A stretch of 64,000 bases of DNA from CAVTQY01 sp963736975 (GCA_963736975.1 CAVTQY010000001.1:3720001-3784000), one strand, 5' to 3'; positions 1 through 14,328 are shown, counted from the first letter of the stretch. Numbers and translations: made by a program. Notes: generated from the sequence alone by a model not told the origin.

Positions 1-877
<877 letters not shown>

Positions 878-1066
878 GTATGGCTTTCGGTCAGAGGACC
901 ACTCCCTTGTGGTTCGGGTCCCGGCGTAGCAAGGCATGTACCAGACGATCGCAGCCGAAGCGCGGTCCGATGATCTGTTCCGTCGTGCCCGGTTTTCAGG
1001 CATTCGAGCCGCGGAGGGCCGAAAAATGACGCAGCTTTCTGCGAATTGCAACAATCGCGAGGCGTT

Positions 1067-1912
1067 ATGCTGATCGCCATCACCGGGGGGGTGGGGCGGC
1101 TGGGGCGTTATGTCCGGGATGTGCTCGCGCACCACGACATACGGGTGCTGGATGTGGTTGCGCCGGTCGATCCGCCGGCAGATTTCCATCAGGTTGATTT
1201 GCGGGACCTGGACGCGCTGCAACGCAGCCTGCGCGATGTCGAGGTCGTGGTGCATCTCGGCGGCATCGACCGCTCCGTTGCGACGGACGATGCGGCGACG
1301 ATGCAGGTGAACGCGAATGGCACGTGGAACCTGTTCGAGGCATGCCGCCGGGCCGGTGTGCGCCGCGTGATGCATTGTTCCAGCAGCTCGGTAACCGGGC
1401 TGGACCACAGCAATCCGGACATGCCGCCGCGTTACCTGCCGATAGACGAGGGGCACGAGTTGCGCCCCAGCGATGCTTACGGCCTGAGTAAACTGTGCGG
1501 CGAACAGATCGCGGCCGCATTCTCTCGACGCGGGCTGGAGGCGATCGTGTTGCGCCCGTGTTTCATCGCCTTCCCGGAGATGGACGATTTCATGGCGGGA
1601 CGCAGCGCGCCGGGCGGACGGGCGGAGCCGATGCCGTATCTGCGCGCCTATGTCGGGCCGGAGGATTGTGCGTGCGCCTTTGCCGCGGCTGCGACGATCG
1701 ATTATGCGGGGTTCGAGGTGTTCTTCCTAGCCGCGGCCGATACGTTTTCGGTTGAACCGACCGTGGCGCGTCTCGAGGGGCTGTATGGTGCGGGGATTCC
1801 GGTGCGCGATACGGCGTTGTATCAGCGGTTTCCGCGGGCGTCGCCGGTAAGTCACGAAGCTGCTCGAGTGCGGTTGGGATGGATGCCGATGTCGCGATGG
1901 TCGTTGCCTTAG
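1067..1912 (+). CDS. NAD-dependent epimerase/dehydratase (extended SDR family)
   Basis: A 281-aa Rossmann-fold protein. GGVGRLG near residues 7-13 is the nucleotide-binding glycine motif, an SSSSVTG stretch supplies the catalytic Ser, and YGLSK is the YxxxK catalytic pair. Extended SDR enzymes of this size change nucleotide sugars or related substrates; the substrate cannot be read from the sequence. The start at 1067 puts the glycine motif right after the first beta strand (MLIAITGG), as usual for the family; an upstream ATG at 1046 would add 7 residues. It is divergent from the decayed ABC gene. A short inverted repeat begins at its stop codon. Confidence 0.85.
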   Translation: MLIAITGGVGRLGRYVRDVLAHHDIRVLDVVAPVDPPADFHQVDLRDLDALQRSLRDVEVVVHLGGIDRSVATDDAATMQVNANGTWNLFEACRRAGVRRVMHCSSSSVTGLDHSNPDMPPRYLPIDEGHELRPSDAYGLSKLCGEQIAAAFSRRGLEAIVLRPCFIAFPEMDDFMAGRSAPGGRAEPMPYLRAYVGPEDCACAFAAAATIDYAGFEVFFLAAADTFSVEPTVARLEGLYGAGIPVRDTALYQRFPRASPVSHEAARVRLGWMPMSRWSLP

Positions 1913-1945
1913 AGCACGATCGCTTCTGGTAGGCGAAGCGATTAT
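1912..1945. repeat. REP-like intergenic palindrome (GATCGCTT family)
   Basis: An imperfect palindrome of the form GATCGCTT-N-AAGCGAT directly after the epimerase stop codon. A close relative is at 48820-48855, and shorter GATCGC/GCGATC forms are at about 28406-28432 and 16152-16172. It may act as a 3' mRNA end structure. Confidence 0.55.
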
Positions 1946-2134
1946 GGAAAGGGAGATAATGCCACAGGTTTCATCCACGGCGGGTCGGCGTTCCGGGGAC
2001 GAACTATACCAACGGGCCAGTCGCGCTGTGCGGCGCGACGCTAAACTGATCTTCCCCAAGCTCCGGCGGCTGCGGCGGGTAATAGACGATCTGCGTGCTT
2101 TGCAAGTGCTTGCGGCAGCATGGCGGAATCGCAT

Positions 2135-2690
2135 TCAGAATTCCCGCAGCGTATCTCGTAACAGGGTGTAGGCATAGCCCGTGCGGGCGAGGCCGCGCCT
2201 TGCAGCGCCGGTACAAGGCCGCCGCAGACCTCGGCGATGGTGCGGCGGCTGATCCGCTGGAACGGCGTGCTGATCAGGAAACCGTCGCCGCAGATCTGCT
2301 CCATTAAGTTCGTTCATGCGTTCCGCCGCGGTATCGGGCGAGCCGATCAGCGACGGATCGGAGTCAAACCGTTCGGACGCCAGTTGGCGCAACGCCTTGC
2401 CGCTGCCCCATTGGGCGAATCTGTCGAGCGATCAATCGCGGCGAGCGGCAGCGGATCGTGTTTGGGGACCTGCAGCGCGTGTTTCAAGGTGGCCGCCGGC
2501 GTGCCGCCCTAGGCTTCCGACACCATCAGCGTGTCTTGGAGCATGATGTAATCGAAACAGGCGCGTTCCATCGCCTGCGCAATATCGACGAACAACTTGC
2601 CGTCCCAGGGAGAGCCGTCCGTCAACCCCGCTTGGCGGACAGATGGCAGGCTCAGCAACGCGTTCCAGTGGGTGTCGGACCGACTCCGCT
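2135..2690 (-). pseudogene. Collapsed flavin-dependent monooxygenase (luciferase-like, NtaA/SnaA type)
   Basis: On the minus strand an N-terminal piece reads TDGSPWDGKLFVDIAQ, then FDYIMLQDTLMVSEA, then an in-frame TAG where the family usually has Tyr before GGT. The next piece (VPKHDPLPLAA) is joined after a short link, so residues are lost between them. The C-terminal third follows in two frames: SDPSLIGSPDTAAERMNEL, then GDGFLISTPFQRISRRTIAEV, then RTGYAYTLLRDTLREF. These segments resemble class F flavin monooxygenases such as nitrilotriacetate monooxygenase. Stop codon, frameshifts and deletion mean no product. The 5' end abuts the ABC exporter stop, so the true N-terminus is lost. Family assignment is from remembered motifs. 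Confidence 0.7.
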
Positions 2691-4461
2691 ACTGCACAAG
2701 CGCCTGGCTGCGCACCAGGCGCGCATAAAGCCCGTCCAGGGCGAGCAGGTCGGCGTGCGTGCCGTGCTCAACCTCGCACCCATCCGCCATTGCGATCACA
2801 AGATCGGCGTCGCGCACGGTGGACAGGCGATGCGCCACGACGATTGTGGTGCGGCCGCGGCGCAGGTGCGCCAGCGCGGTCTGAACAGCGGCTTCGCTTT
2901 CGGTATCGAGCGCGCTGGTGGCTTCGTCGAGGAGAAGGATGCGGGGATTGCGCAGCAACGCCCGGGCGAGCGCGATGCGCTGGCGCTGACCGCCGGAAAG
3001 CCGCTGGCCACCGGGTCCGACCCGGGTGCGATAGCCTTCCGGCAGCGCCTCGATGAAGTCGCGGGCAGCCGCCGCCTGCGCGGCGGCCTCGATGTCGTCC
3101 TGCGATGCGTCGGGTCGGCCGAGGCTGATATTCGCCGCGACGGTATCGTCGAACAATAAGCAGTCCTGTGCGACATAGGCGATCGAGTCGCGCAGGCTGG
3201 CCATAGTAACCTCGCGGATGTCGGCGCCATCGATGACCACGCTGCCGCTGGTGACGTCCTGCAGGCGGGGAATGAGGGCAAGCGCGGTCGATTTGCCGGC
3301 GCCTGATGGGCCGACCAGCGCCACCGTGCTGCCAGGAGCGGCGGTGAAGCTGAGGCCGTCCAGGCCGACCCGCCCGTCCGGATAGACGAAGCGCACACGA
3401 TCGAACACCACGCGGCCACGGCCGGGAGGCAATGGTTGCGCGTGCGGCGCATCGACCACCATCGGCTGCTCGTCCATCACGGCGAAGACGCGGACGAGGC
3501 CGGCCAGTCCTTCCTGAAGCGCGGCATTGAGGGAACCGAGCGCACGCAGCGGGCGGGAGGCGATCAGCAGCGCGGCAACGAAGCCGGTGAAATTACCGAT
3601 CGTGTGCCCGCCCATAGCAGCGCGCCAGCCGGCAAAACCGATCACCAGCGCCACCGCTGCACCGCCCAGGACTTCGAGCACTGGATCGACCGCGGCGCGG
3701 CCTTTTGTCATGCGGATGAGCGCGCGATAGAGCCGAGTGAATGCCAGATGAGCCCGGCTGGTTTCGGCGGTTTCGAGACGGTAGGCGCGCACGGTCCTCG
3801 CCTGCGCGAAGGTCTCGTTCAGCATCGCTGCGGTCTCGCCCATCCGCTCCTGCATGCCGCCGGAGGCGCGGCGGACGCGACGGCCGATGCGCTGGATCGG
3901 GACCGCGGCGAGCGGGTAGAGCACCGCGCCGATCAAACTCAGCATCCAGTCGAGATAGAGCATCGACGCAACCAGGCCGATGAGGGTGATCGCATCGGCA
4001 ACGCCTTGCACCGCGCGGGTGAGCGCGTCGCGGATCACGGTTGCATCGGTGGTGAAGCGGGCGGCGAGCTGAGCCGGCGGCTCGCGTTCGAGCCGGGCGA
4101 GATCAGCGCGGACGAGGTGGGTGAACATACCACTCTGCAGGTCGCGGATGACCAGGAGGACGACGCGCTGCACCTCGATGTTCTGGAAATACTGCGCGGC
4201 GGCTTTTACGGAGGTCACCAGCACCACCAGGGCCGGAAGCTGATACAGGATCCGCGAATCCTTGTTGGTGAACATGGCGAAGGCGTGGTCGATCACCACG
4301 GGATAGAGCGCCGTCATACCGGCCATCACCGCCGTCAACAGCAGCACGAGCACCATACGGCCACGGTAGGGGCGGATATGGTTGCGCCAGAGTCGGCCGA
4401 TCAGAGCGCGGGTGGTTTCCGCTTCAGGCACGAGCGCGAGCGGGGGCGTCGTGGCGTCCAT
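2689..4461 (-). CDS. ABC exporter, fused permease-ATPase (MsbA/lipid-exporter type)
   Basis: A 590-aa half transporter. The N-terminal half holds about six membrane segments (for example MVLVLLLTAVMAGMTALYP). The C-terminal half is the nucleotide-binding domain with Walker A GPSGAGKST, signature LSGGQRQR, Walker B ILLLDEATSALD and H-loop VVAHRL. Such half transporters work as homodimers and export lipids, peptides or drugs; the cargo is not clear here. The start is placed at the ATG at 4461 (MDATTPPLAL); an ATG 21 bases upstream is also possible. It is a lone gene; about 350 bases separate it from marR on the same strand. Confidence 0.88.
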   Translation of the reverse strand: MDATTPPLALVPEAETTRALIGRLWRNHIRPYRGRMVLVLLLTAVMAGMTALYPVVIDHAFAMFTNKDSRILYQLPALVVLVTSVKAAAQYFQNIEVQRVVLLVIRDLQSGMFTHLVRADLARLEREPPAQLAARFTTDATVIRDALTRAVQGVADAITLIGLVASMLYLDWMLSLIGAVLYPLAAVPIQRIGRRVRRASGGMQERMGETAAMLNETFAQARTVRAYRLETAETSRAHLAFTRLYRALIRMTKGRAAVDPVLEVLGGAAVALVIGFAGWRAAMGGHTIGNFTGFVAALLIASRPLRALGSLNAALQEGLAGLVRVFAVMDEQPMVVDAPHAQPLPPGRGRVVFDRVRFVYPDGRVGLDGLSFTAAPGSTVALVGPSGAGKSTALALIPRLQDVTSGSVVIDGADIREVTMASLRDSIAYVAQDCLLFDDTVAANISLGRPDASQDDIEAAAQAAAARDFIEALPEGYRTRVGPGGQRLSGGQRQRIALARALLRNPRILLLDEATSALDTESEAAVQTALAHLRRGRTTIVVAHRLSTVRDADLVIAMADGCEVEHGTHADLLALDGLYARLVRSQALVQ

Positions 4462-4482
4462 GCCGTTAAACCGGCATGACAC

Positions 4483-4809
4483 TGCCGGCCCGGTCGTTGG
4501 ACAAGGCAGGGGAGCGGCCGGGCAAAAGAATTACGATCAATCCTGTGGCGCCGCTTTCGTCCACGAGGGGCCGGCGTTCGGGTGGCGAACTCAAGGTCGC
4601 AGCCTTCGCCGGCCGTGACGATGGTGGGCCAGCTTCGTCGAGGGATCATTCGACTCGGCGGGTGGTATCACGATGCTCACTTAGCAATGACAGCGAGCCG
4701 CACCCCTCGCACGGGCGTCCGGCGGGGGCAAGCGTGGTGGGGCGATTCGGCGGGAGGTCGCGAGTCCGTCCGCTGCTCCGGATGGAGAGGGACGGACGCG
4801 ACGGTCGGA
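4483..4809. other. Intergenic stretch, no gene recognised
   Basis: 327 bases between the ABC exporter and the MarR gene. No reading frame here has recognisable motifs. One segment (about 4553-4590) resembles 1967-2010 (both contain GTCGGCG/GCCGGCGTTC followed by GGCGAACT or GACGAACT), perhaps a weak dispersed repeat. Nothing else is seen. Confidence 0.4.
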
Positions 4810-5322
4810 TCAGTCGGCGGCTTCGGCGGTGTCGGGCTCGTCGATCGACTGCACGTGGCTGCCCAGCCGGGCCAAGGCCTTTTGCAGGGCGGCCCACTCG
4901 TTTCGGCCGAGACCCTGGGCGATCTCCGATTCGAGTTCATGCGCCAGCGGAACTGCGCCGTTATGCACGCTGGCCCCCTTGCGCGTCAGGCGAAGCAGAC
5001 GCCCGCGCCCGTCCGCCGGGTCCTGCGACTGCTTGATGAGGCCGCGCGCGACCAGGCTGGCGGCGGCCCGGCTGACCTTCACTTTGTCCATGGCGGTGCG
5101 TTCGCCGACGAGGCTCGGCGACAGCGTGCCGTAGCGGCCGACCGCGGTCAGAACCCGCCATTCAGCAATGGAGATGCCGTAAGCTTCGGACAGGCGGCGC
5201 GCCAGCAGGCGCGAGACGCTCGCCGCTGCGACGGAAAGCCGGAACGGCAAAAAATCCTCCAGTATGAACTCTTGGTCGACGACCACCGCTGCGGCGTCGC
5301 GGTTGGCAGGTTTCGTGCTCAT
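4810..5322 (-). CDS. MarR-family transcriptional regulator
   Basis: A 170-aa winged-helix regulator. Residues 20-150 carry the family core: ISIAEWRVLTAVGRYGTLSP, then the recognition helix region DKVKVSRAAASLVARGLI, then the wing DPADGRGRLLRLT. MarR proteins bind palindromic operators as dimers and often respond to phenolic ligands. The start at 5322 is set by AGGAGA about 8 bases upstream of ATG. Divergent to the maiA homologue, so control of aromatic or thioether metabolism is possible but not shown. An imperfect inverted repeat about 85 bases upstream (5406-5424) is a candidate operator. Confidence 0.85.
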   Translation of the reverse strand: MSTKPANRDAAAVVVDQEFILEDFLPFRLSVAAASVSRLLARRLSEAYGISIAEWRVLTAVGRYGTLSPSLVGERTAMDKVKVSRAAASLVARGLIKQSQDPADGRGRLLRLTRKGASVHNGAVPLAHELESEIAQGLGRNEWAALQKALARLGSHVQSIDEPDTAEAAD

Positions 5323-5405
5323 TGAAACGCCTTTCTCCTCCCGGACTCGGGTCCTGCGCGCCCCCCGGGACGGCTCGCGCGCAACGGATGGGGGCATCTA
5401 GAACC

Positions 5406-5424
5406 GTTTTCGTTAAAAGGAAAC
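5406..5424. promoter_or_regulatory. Candidate operator in the marR-maiA divergent region
   Basis: GTTTTC and GGAAAC face each other across a 7-nt AT-rich spacer, between divergent marR and maiA. MarR operators are often imperfect palindromes of this size. Assignment is inference from position only. Confidence 0.3.
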
Positions 5425-5591
5425 CTCCTGCGCGGGCATGTGCGGATGGAATTTTGCTATAGCGTTGCTGATGAGACACTCGGTTCGCGCCCGGCCGGCG
5501 GAAGCGCTCGATGGGGGCCTTGATCCATTCGGGCCAGAGAGATGATCATCGAGCTTACGGCAGTGGTGCACGGCGGCGGGCGGAGAAGGCG

Positions 5592-6233
5592 ATGCGGCTC
5601 TACACTTATTTCCGGTCCTCCGCGTCGTGGCGGGTGCGAATCGCGCTCGCCCTGAAGGGCGTTGACTATACACCGGAGTTCGTCCACTTGCTGCGTGGCG
5701 GCGGCGAACAGTTTGCGCCGGCGTATCGGGCCAGGAACCCGGCCGAGCTGGTGCCGGTGCTCGAGACAGACGACGGCGCAGCGATCCCGCAATCGCTCGC
5801 CATCATAGAGTGGCTGGAGGAGACGCATCCCTCCCCGCCATTGCTGCCGGACGATGCACTTGCGCGTGCCAGGGTGCGCGCGGTGGCGCTGACGGTCGCC
5901 TGCGAAATCCATTCGCTGAACAACCTACGTGTTTTGCGCTACCTCAAACGCGTCCTGCATCAGCCGGATGCGGCGCGCGATCGATGGTACGCGCACTGGA
6001 TCGGGGAAGGATTGAGCGCGGTGGAGGCGATGGTGCGGGCGGAGCCTGGTCCGTTTTGCTTCGGGGGGACGCCGGGGCTGGCGGATATTTGCCTGGTGCC
6101 GCAAATGGCAAATGCGCGGCGATTCGCGTGTCCGCTGGAGGGCTATCCCACGTTGCTGCGGGCGGAAGCGGCGGCGCTGGCGCTGGCGGCCTTCCGGGAC
6201 ACGGCGCCGGCCAATCAACCGGATGCCGAGTGA
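5592..6233 (+). CDS. maiA: Maleylacetoacetate isomerase / zeta-class glutathione S-transferase
   Basis: A 213-aa protein. The N-terminal thioredoxin-like domain has YTYFRSSASWRVRIALALKG, matching the zeta-GST SSxSWRVRIAL glutathione site. NPAELVPVLETDD and IPQSLAIIEWLEE complete the G-site (cis-Pro and QS). The all-helical C-terminal domain follows, with GGTPGLADICLVPQM. The enzyme isomerises maleylacetoacetate to fumarylacetoacetate in Tyr/Phe breakdown using glutathione. The start at 5592 has GGAGAAGG just upstream. The usual partner (fumarylacetoacetase) is not nearby, so a more general GST role is possible. An epimerase gene follows 16 bases downstream. Confidence 0.85.
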   Translation: MRLYTYFRSSASWRVRIALALKGVDYTPEFVHLLRGGGEQFAPAYRARNPAELVPVLETDDGAAIPQSLAIIEWLEETHPSPPLLPDDALARARVRAVALTVACEIHSLNNLRVLRYLKRVLHQPDAARDRWYAHWIGEGLSAVEAMVRAEPGPFCFGGTPGLADICLVPQMANARRFACPLEGYPTLLRAEAAALALAAFRDTAPANQPDAE

Positions 6234-6249
6234 GCGGCGGAGCACAGCG

Positions 6250-7224
6250 ATGATGGTGCTGCTGACGGGAGTTGCCGGTTTCATCGGCTATCATGTCGCG
6301 GAGGCGCTATTGCGGCGCGGGGCGCAGGTGGTCGGGCTGGACAATCTGAACGACTATTACGATCCGGCCCTGAAGGCGGCGCGGCTGGAACGGTTGGCGG
6401 CGCATGCGGGTTTTGAGTTTCATCGGATCGACATCGCCGATCGGGCGGCTGTGCAGGGAGTGTTCGAGCGATCGGCGGATGCGGCATTCGTGCTGCACCT
6501 GGCGGCGCAGGCCGGCGTGCGCCATTCGCTGGTGGATCCGTACACTTATATCGAATCCAACGTGATGGGCCACTTGGTGGTGTTGGAGGCGGCGCGGCGG
6601 CTGCCGCGGTTGCGGCATATCGTGTATGCGAGCTCATCCTCGGTCTATGGCGCGAACCGGGCCCTGCCATTCGCTGAAACCGACCGTGTCGATTCGCCGG
6701 TTTCGGTTTACGCGGCCAGCAAGCGGGCGGACGAGCTGATCAGCCATGCCTATGCGCATCTGTTCGGATTGCCGCAGACCGGCCTGCGGTTTTTCACGGT
6801 CTATGGACCGTGGGGACGGCCGGACATGGCCTATTACAGTTTCGCCCGCGCGATTGCGGCCGGCGAGCCGATCACGGTCTATGACGGTGGAAAGCTGAAA
6901 CGAGACTTCACCTACATCGACGATATCGTTTCCGGTGTGATCGGCTGCCTGGAGCGGCCGCCGGAAGGGCCGACGCCGGCGCGGGTGCTGAACATCGGCA
7001 ACCACCGGAGCGAGATGGTCGGCACGTTGGTTCGCCTGCTGGAAGAGGCGCTGGGGCGGAAGGCGGTGATCCGGGAGGCGCCGCGGCCGGTCGCGGACGT
7101 GGAGGAGACCTTTGCCTCGGTGGATGCGATCGCGGCGCTGACGGGGTTTTGCCCGGCGACCCCGCTCGAGGCTGGGATTCCCCGGTTCGTGGCCTGGTTC
7201 CGGGAATGGCATCGGGCGGATTGA
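6250..7224 (+). CDS. NAD-dependent epimerase, UDP-glucuronate 4-epimerase-like
   Basis: A 324-aa extended SDR. TGVAGFIGYHVAEALLRRG gives the Rossmann glycine motif; LDNLNDYYDPALKAARL is typical of UDP-glucuronate 4-epimerases (LpsL/CapI type). SSSSVYG and YAASK supply the catalytic Ser, Tyr and Lys. These enzymes make UDP-galacturonate for surface polysaccharide. Two ATG codons in tandem (6250, 6253) could start it. It lies 16 bases after maiA and is probably co-transcribed, although the two functions are unrelated. The rRNA promoter follows about 100 bases downstream. Confidence 0.85.
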   Translation: MMVLLTGVAGFIGYHVAEALLRRGAQVVGLDNLNDYYDPALKAARLERLAAHAGFEFHRIDIADRAAVQGVFERSADAAFVLHLAAQAGVRHSLVDPYTYIESNVMGHLVVLEAARRLPRLRHIVYASSSSVYGANRALPFAETDRVDSPVSVYAASKRADELISHAYAHLFGLPQTGLRFFTVYGPWGRPDMAYYSFARAIAAGEPITVYDGGKLKRDFTYIDDIVSGVIGCLERPPEGPTPARVLNIGNHRSEMVGTLVRLLEEALGRKAVIREAPRPVADVEETFASVDAIAALTGFCPATPLEAGIPRFVAWFREWHRAD

Positions 7225-7324
7225 GGGCTGATGAGTTACTTCGCGCGGCCGCCTCGCGGACCCGCGGGTCGCAATGCGCAAGCGCGTTGCGGGCCCGACG
7301 GCGCGCAGGGGCGGCAAAAAGGGC

Positions 7325-7353
7325 TTGACCGGTCCGTGGCGCGCGACTATCTA
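7325..7353 (+). promoter_or_regulatory. rRNA operon promoter
   Basis: TTGACC at 7325-7330 and TATCTA at 7348-7353, spaced 17 bases, about 440 bases upstream of 16S. This is a strong housekeeping-type promoter and the best candidate for rrn transcription. The GC-rich stretch after the -10 box could be a stringent discriminator. Confidence 0.6.
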
Positions 7354-7495
7354 CCCGCCCTCCCGACGGCGGGATGGGCTTGCGTTCGCCGGGCGGGTCG
7401 AGTAGGGTGTCAGGTCGGCGTTGAAACCGGCGCCCAGCAAGGTTCAAGTGGAGCGGATGTCCTGCCTCCGGGCAGGTGCGCCTGCTTTGGCTTTG

Positions 7496-7506
7496 GTTCT
7501 TTGACA
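7496..7506 (+). promoter_or_regulatory. boxA antitermination element of the rrn leader
   Basis: GTTCTTTGACA differs at two positions from the E. coli rrn boxA core GCTCTTTAACA. It sits just before the left arm of the 16S processing stalk, where boxA is expected. NusB/NusE binding is inferred from the known system. Confidence 0.65.
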
Positions 7507-7520
7507 ATTATATCTGCTGA

Positions 7521-7542
7521 GGAAGGGATACGTTGGCGGCGT
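7521..7542 (+). other. 16S processing stalk, left arm
   Basis: This segment is complementary to 9467-9488 over about 21 positions with one G-U. The paired arms enclose 16S and form the long stem normally cut by RNase III. Confidence 0.75.
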
Positions 7543-7789
7543 CCTTGGGGCTTGTTTTGTGTGGCCTGATGGATGTGGAGGATTGGCGGGTTTGGGCTGG
7601 GTTAAGCCTGGGCTTGTTGGTTTTCTGCTGGGCGTTGTTGTTGCGTATCTTGATGGAAGATAAGCGTAATGATGCTTGGTGGTTTTCTGTTTGGTTCGTT
7701 TGCGTGAGCGGCGGATTGGATGGGGGACTGGCGAGTTCGGGTTAGCTCTGTTCGTTATGCGTTGTGGCGGTTGGTCATGGCGTATGATG

Positions 7790-9624
<1,835 letters not shown>

Positions 9625-9649
9625 GTGATCACTGGCCGCTGATCACTGA

Positions 9650-9726
9650 GGGGGTGTAGCTCAACTGGGAGAGCACCTGCTTTGCAAGCAGGGGGTCGTC
9701 GGTTCGAAGTCCGATCACCTCCACCA
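9650..9726 (+). tRNA. alaT: tRNA-Ala (TGC), with an extra base in the T loop
   Basis: The acceptor GGGGGTG pairs with CACCTCC, the anticodon loop is TTTGCAA with TGC at 9683-9685, and CCA is encoded. The T stem GTCGG/CCGAT encloses an 8-nt loop, TTCGAAGT, where nearly all tRNAs have 7. Total length is 77 rather than the usual 76. Removing one base (the G at 9709) restores the normal shape. It is either a sequencing error or a real variant of a gene that is usually essential. Confidence 0.93.
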
Positions 9727-10091
9727 TGGTGGGTGGTTTGGGGTATCGCAGAGGAATGTCGGGTTTCGGTGTGCGTGGGCCGCGGTGGCGGCTGCGCGCG
9801 CCGTTGTTGTCCCCGTTGGCATGACGTTGGTGTTGTGTGAGGTGCGGGGCGTGGTCTTTGTCAGGGTTAATCAGGTTCTGGTGCGTCTCTGGGCGCCTGG
9901 CGTTGCATGTCTGACCGGCGGGGTTTGTCCCCGCCCGCGATGCCGGTGGTGTTCAGGGGCGATATGTGTTGTGTGCTGAGCGAGAGTGATCCATCGCAGG
10001 ATCGTTCTCACTGATCACGGATCACCGATGGCTGATCACTGATCACTGAGGATGGTTTCTGTGCATGGGGGGACCCGATGGGTTCCATGTT
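9727..10091 (+). other. tRNA-Ala to 23S spacer
   Basis: 365 bases without a gene. It holds a run of GATCACTG/GATCACGG repeats at about 10003-10050 and the left arm of the 23S stalk at 10051-10070. A short frame at 9785-9979 has no family features and is discounted. Confidence 0.6.
10051..10070 (+). other. 23S processing stalk, left arm
   Basis: GATGGTTTCTGTGCATGG-type arm that pairs with 12934-12956 with about two mismatches. The pair encloses 23S and is the expected RNase III substrate. The GATCACTG repeats beside it can extend the stem. Confidence 0.75.
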
Positions 10092-12880
<2,789 letters not shown>

Positions 12881-12881
12881 A

Positions 12882-12920
12882 ACAGTGGTCAGTGGTCAGT
12901 TGTCGGTGGTCAGTCCACTG
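12882..12920 (+). repeat. AGTGGTC repeats after 23S
   Basis: Four imperfect copies of CAGTGGT or CGGTGGT in tandem directly after the 23S 3' end. Related repeats occur in the other rrn spacers. They may add to the 23S processing stem or be slippage products. Confidence 0.55.
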
Positions 12921-12933
12921 CCGGCGATCACTG

Positions 12934-12956
12934 CCCTCCATGCACAGAAATCATCT
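12934..12956 (+). other. 23S processing stalk, right arm
   Basis: Complementary to 10051-10070; see the left arm. About 55 bases downstream of the mature 23S end. Confidence 0.75.
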
Positions 12957-13036
12957 CCAGCGATCAACACACAACACACACGTCGCGCCAGAACCTGCCA
13001 GCCGCGGTCCGCTGACCACCGATGGACAGGCTGGAC

Positions 13037-13153
13037 GACCTGGTGGCTATAGCGGGGGGCCCGCACCCGATCCCATCCCGAACTCGGCCGTGAAAACCCC
13101 CAGCGCCCATGGTACTGTGGCTCAAGCCACGGGAGAGTCGGTCGCCGCCAGGT
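13037..13153 (+). rRNA. rrf: 5S ribosomal RNA
   Basis: The terminal helix ACCTGGTGGC (13038) pairs with GCCGCCAGGT (13143-13152). Inside are CCCGATCCCATCCCGAACTC, the conserved loop A/B region, and the expected length of about 117 nt. Ends are estimated to within a few bases. Confidence 0.94.
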
Positions 13154-13207
13154 CTTCCAACCTATCCCCCTCCCCGGCTCAGGCCCGGCATCACGCATCC
13201 CAACAAC

Positions 13208-13284
<77 letters not shown>

Positions 13285-13386
13285 TCGATCCCATCATTCC
13301 ACCGGAACTGAAGTGGACCCTTCAGTGAGGACCACTGGGCGAGGGTTGTTAGGTGAAAGTGCGACCGGTCCGACCTCCTTATACCA

Positions 13387-14328
13387 TTAAGCTGCGCATG
13401 GCTGTTGTTGTGACGGCTGTGGGTATGTGGGCAACGCGGCAGCGTTGTCCAAGCGCAGCGTCATATCCACAGCCGAGTCCCCTAGCTCGCCGAAGATGCC
13501 GGCACGCCAGACCGTCATCGGTGCCCGGTTCCCCAACGCCTGGTGGGGCCTCCTGGTATTGTAGAATGCCACCCACGAGGCGATCCCAGCTTTCGCCTCG
13601 CGCCCATCGGCGTAGCCTTTCAGGTAGATGTCCTCGTGCTTCAGCGACCGCCACAGCCGCTCGATGAACACGTTGTCCATCCACCGGCCGCGGCCATCTA
13701 TCGAGACTTTGATCCCGGCCGCCAGCAGCTCCGTGGTGAATGTGGCGCTGGTGAATTGGCTGCCCTGGTCGGTGTTGAAGATGTCCGGCCTGCCGAACCG
13801 GGTCAGCGCTTCCTCCAGCGCCGAGACGCAGAACGATACATCCATGCTGTTCGACAACCGCCACGCCAGCACCGCGCGGGAGGCCCAGTCCATGATCGCC
13901 ACGAGATGCAGAAAGCCACGACCGATCGGCACATAGGTGATGTCCGCCGCCCACACCTGGTTGGGCCGGTCGATCGCCACACCGCGCAGCAGATACGGAA
14001 AGATCTTGTGTCCCGGCGCAGGTTTCGTCGTCCGTGGCTTTGGGCCCAGCGCCGCGATGCCCATCCGACGCATCAACCGCTGCACGCGCTTACGGTTGAT
14101 CCGATACCCCTCCGCCCGCAGCATCGCCGCCATCCGCCGCGAGCCGAGAAATGGCCAGGCGGTGAACAGCTCGTCGAGCTGGCGCATCACAGCCAGGTCA
14201 TTGTCGTTCGCCGGCCGACGCTGCCGATACACCCCGGAACGCGCCACCCCGAGCAGTGCGCACTGCCGCCGGATCGACAGCTTGCCACGATCGTGCTCGA
14301 GCAACGCTCTCCGGTCCGGCGCGCTCAT
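13387..14328 (-). CDS. IS3-family transposase OrfB (DDE integrase core)
   Basis: A 313-aa protein. An N-terminal helical HTH_21-type region has ARSGVYRQRRP and GYRINRKRVQRLMRRMG. The rve integrase core follows with the three acidic residues of the DDE site: D in WAADITYVPIG, D in NTDQGSQFTS, and E in ERLWRSLKHEDIYLKG. Length is slightly above typical OrfB because of a C-terminal tail. OrfB is normally made as an OrfAB fusion by frameshifting; with orfA broken, active transposase is unlikely. Its start overlaps the end of orfA. Confidence 0.9.
   Translation of the reverse strand: MSAPDRRALLEHDRGKLSIRRQCALLGVARSGVYRQRRPANDNDLAVMRQLDELFTAWPFLGSRRMAAMLRAEGYRINRKRVQRLMRRMGIAALGPKPRTTKPAPGHKIFPYLLRGVAIDRPNQVWAADITYVPIGRGFLHLVAIMDWASRAVLAWRLSNSMDVSFCVSALEEALTRFGRPDIFNTDQGSQFTSATFTTELLAAGIKVSIDGRGRWMDNVFIERLWRSLKHEDIYLKGYADGREAKAGIASWVAFYNTRRPHQALGNRAPMTVWRAGIFGELGDSAVDMTLRLDNAAALPTYPQPSQQQPCAA

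Noticed and set aside
3436..4479. A 347-codon plus-strand frame
   Set aside because: Antisense to the ABC exporter; His/Arg-rich shadow.
7533..7745. A 70-codon frame in the rRNA leader with hydrophobic residues
   Set aside because: It lies between boxA/processing arm and 16S, in the rRNA precursor. No ribosome site or homologue known.
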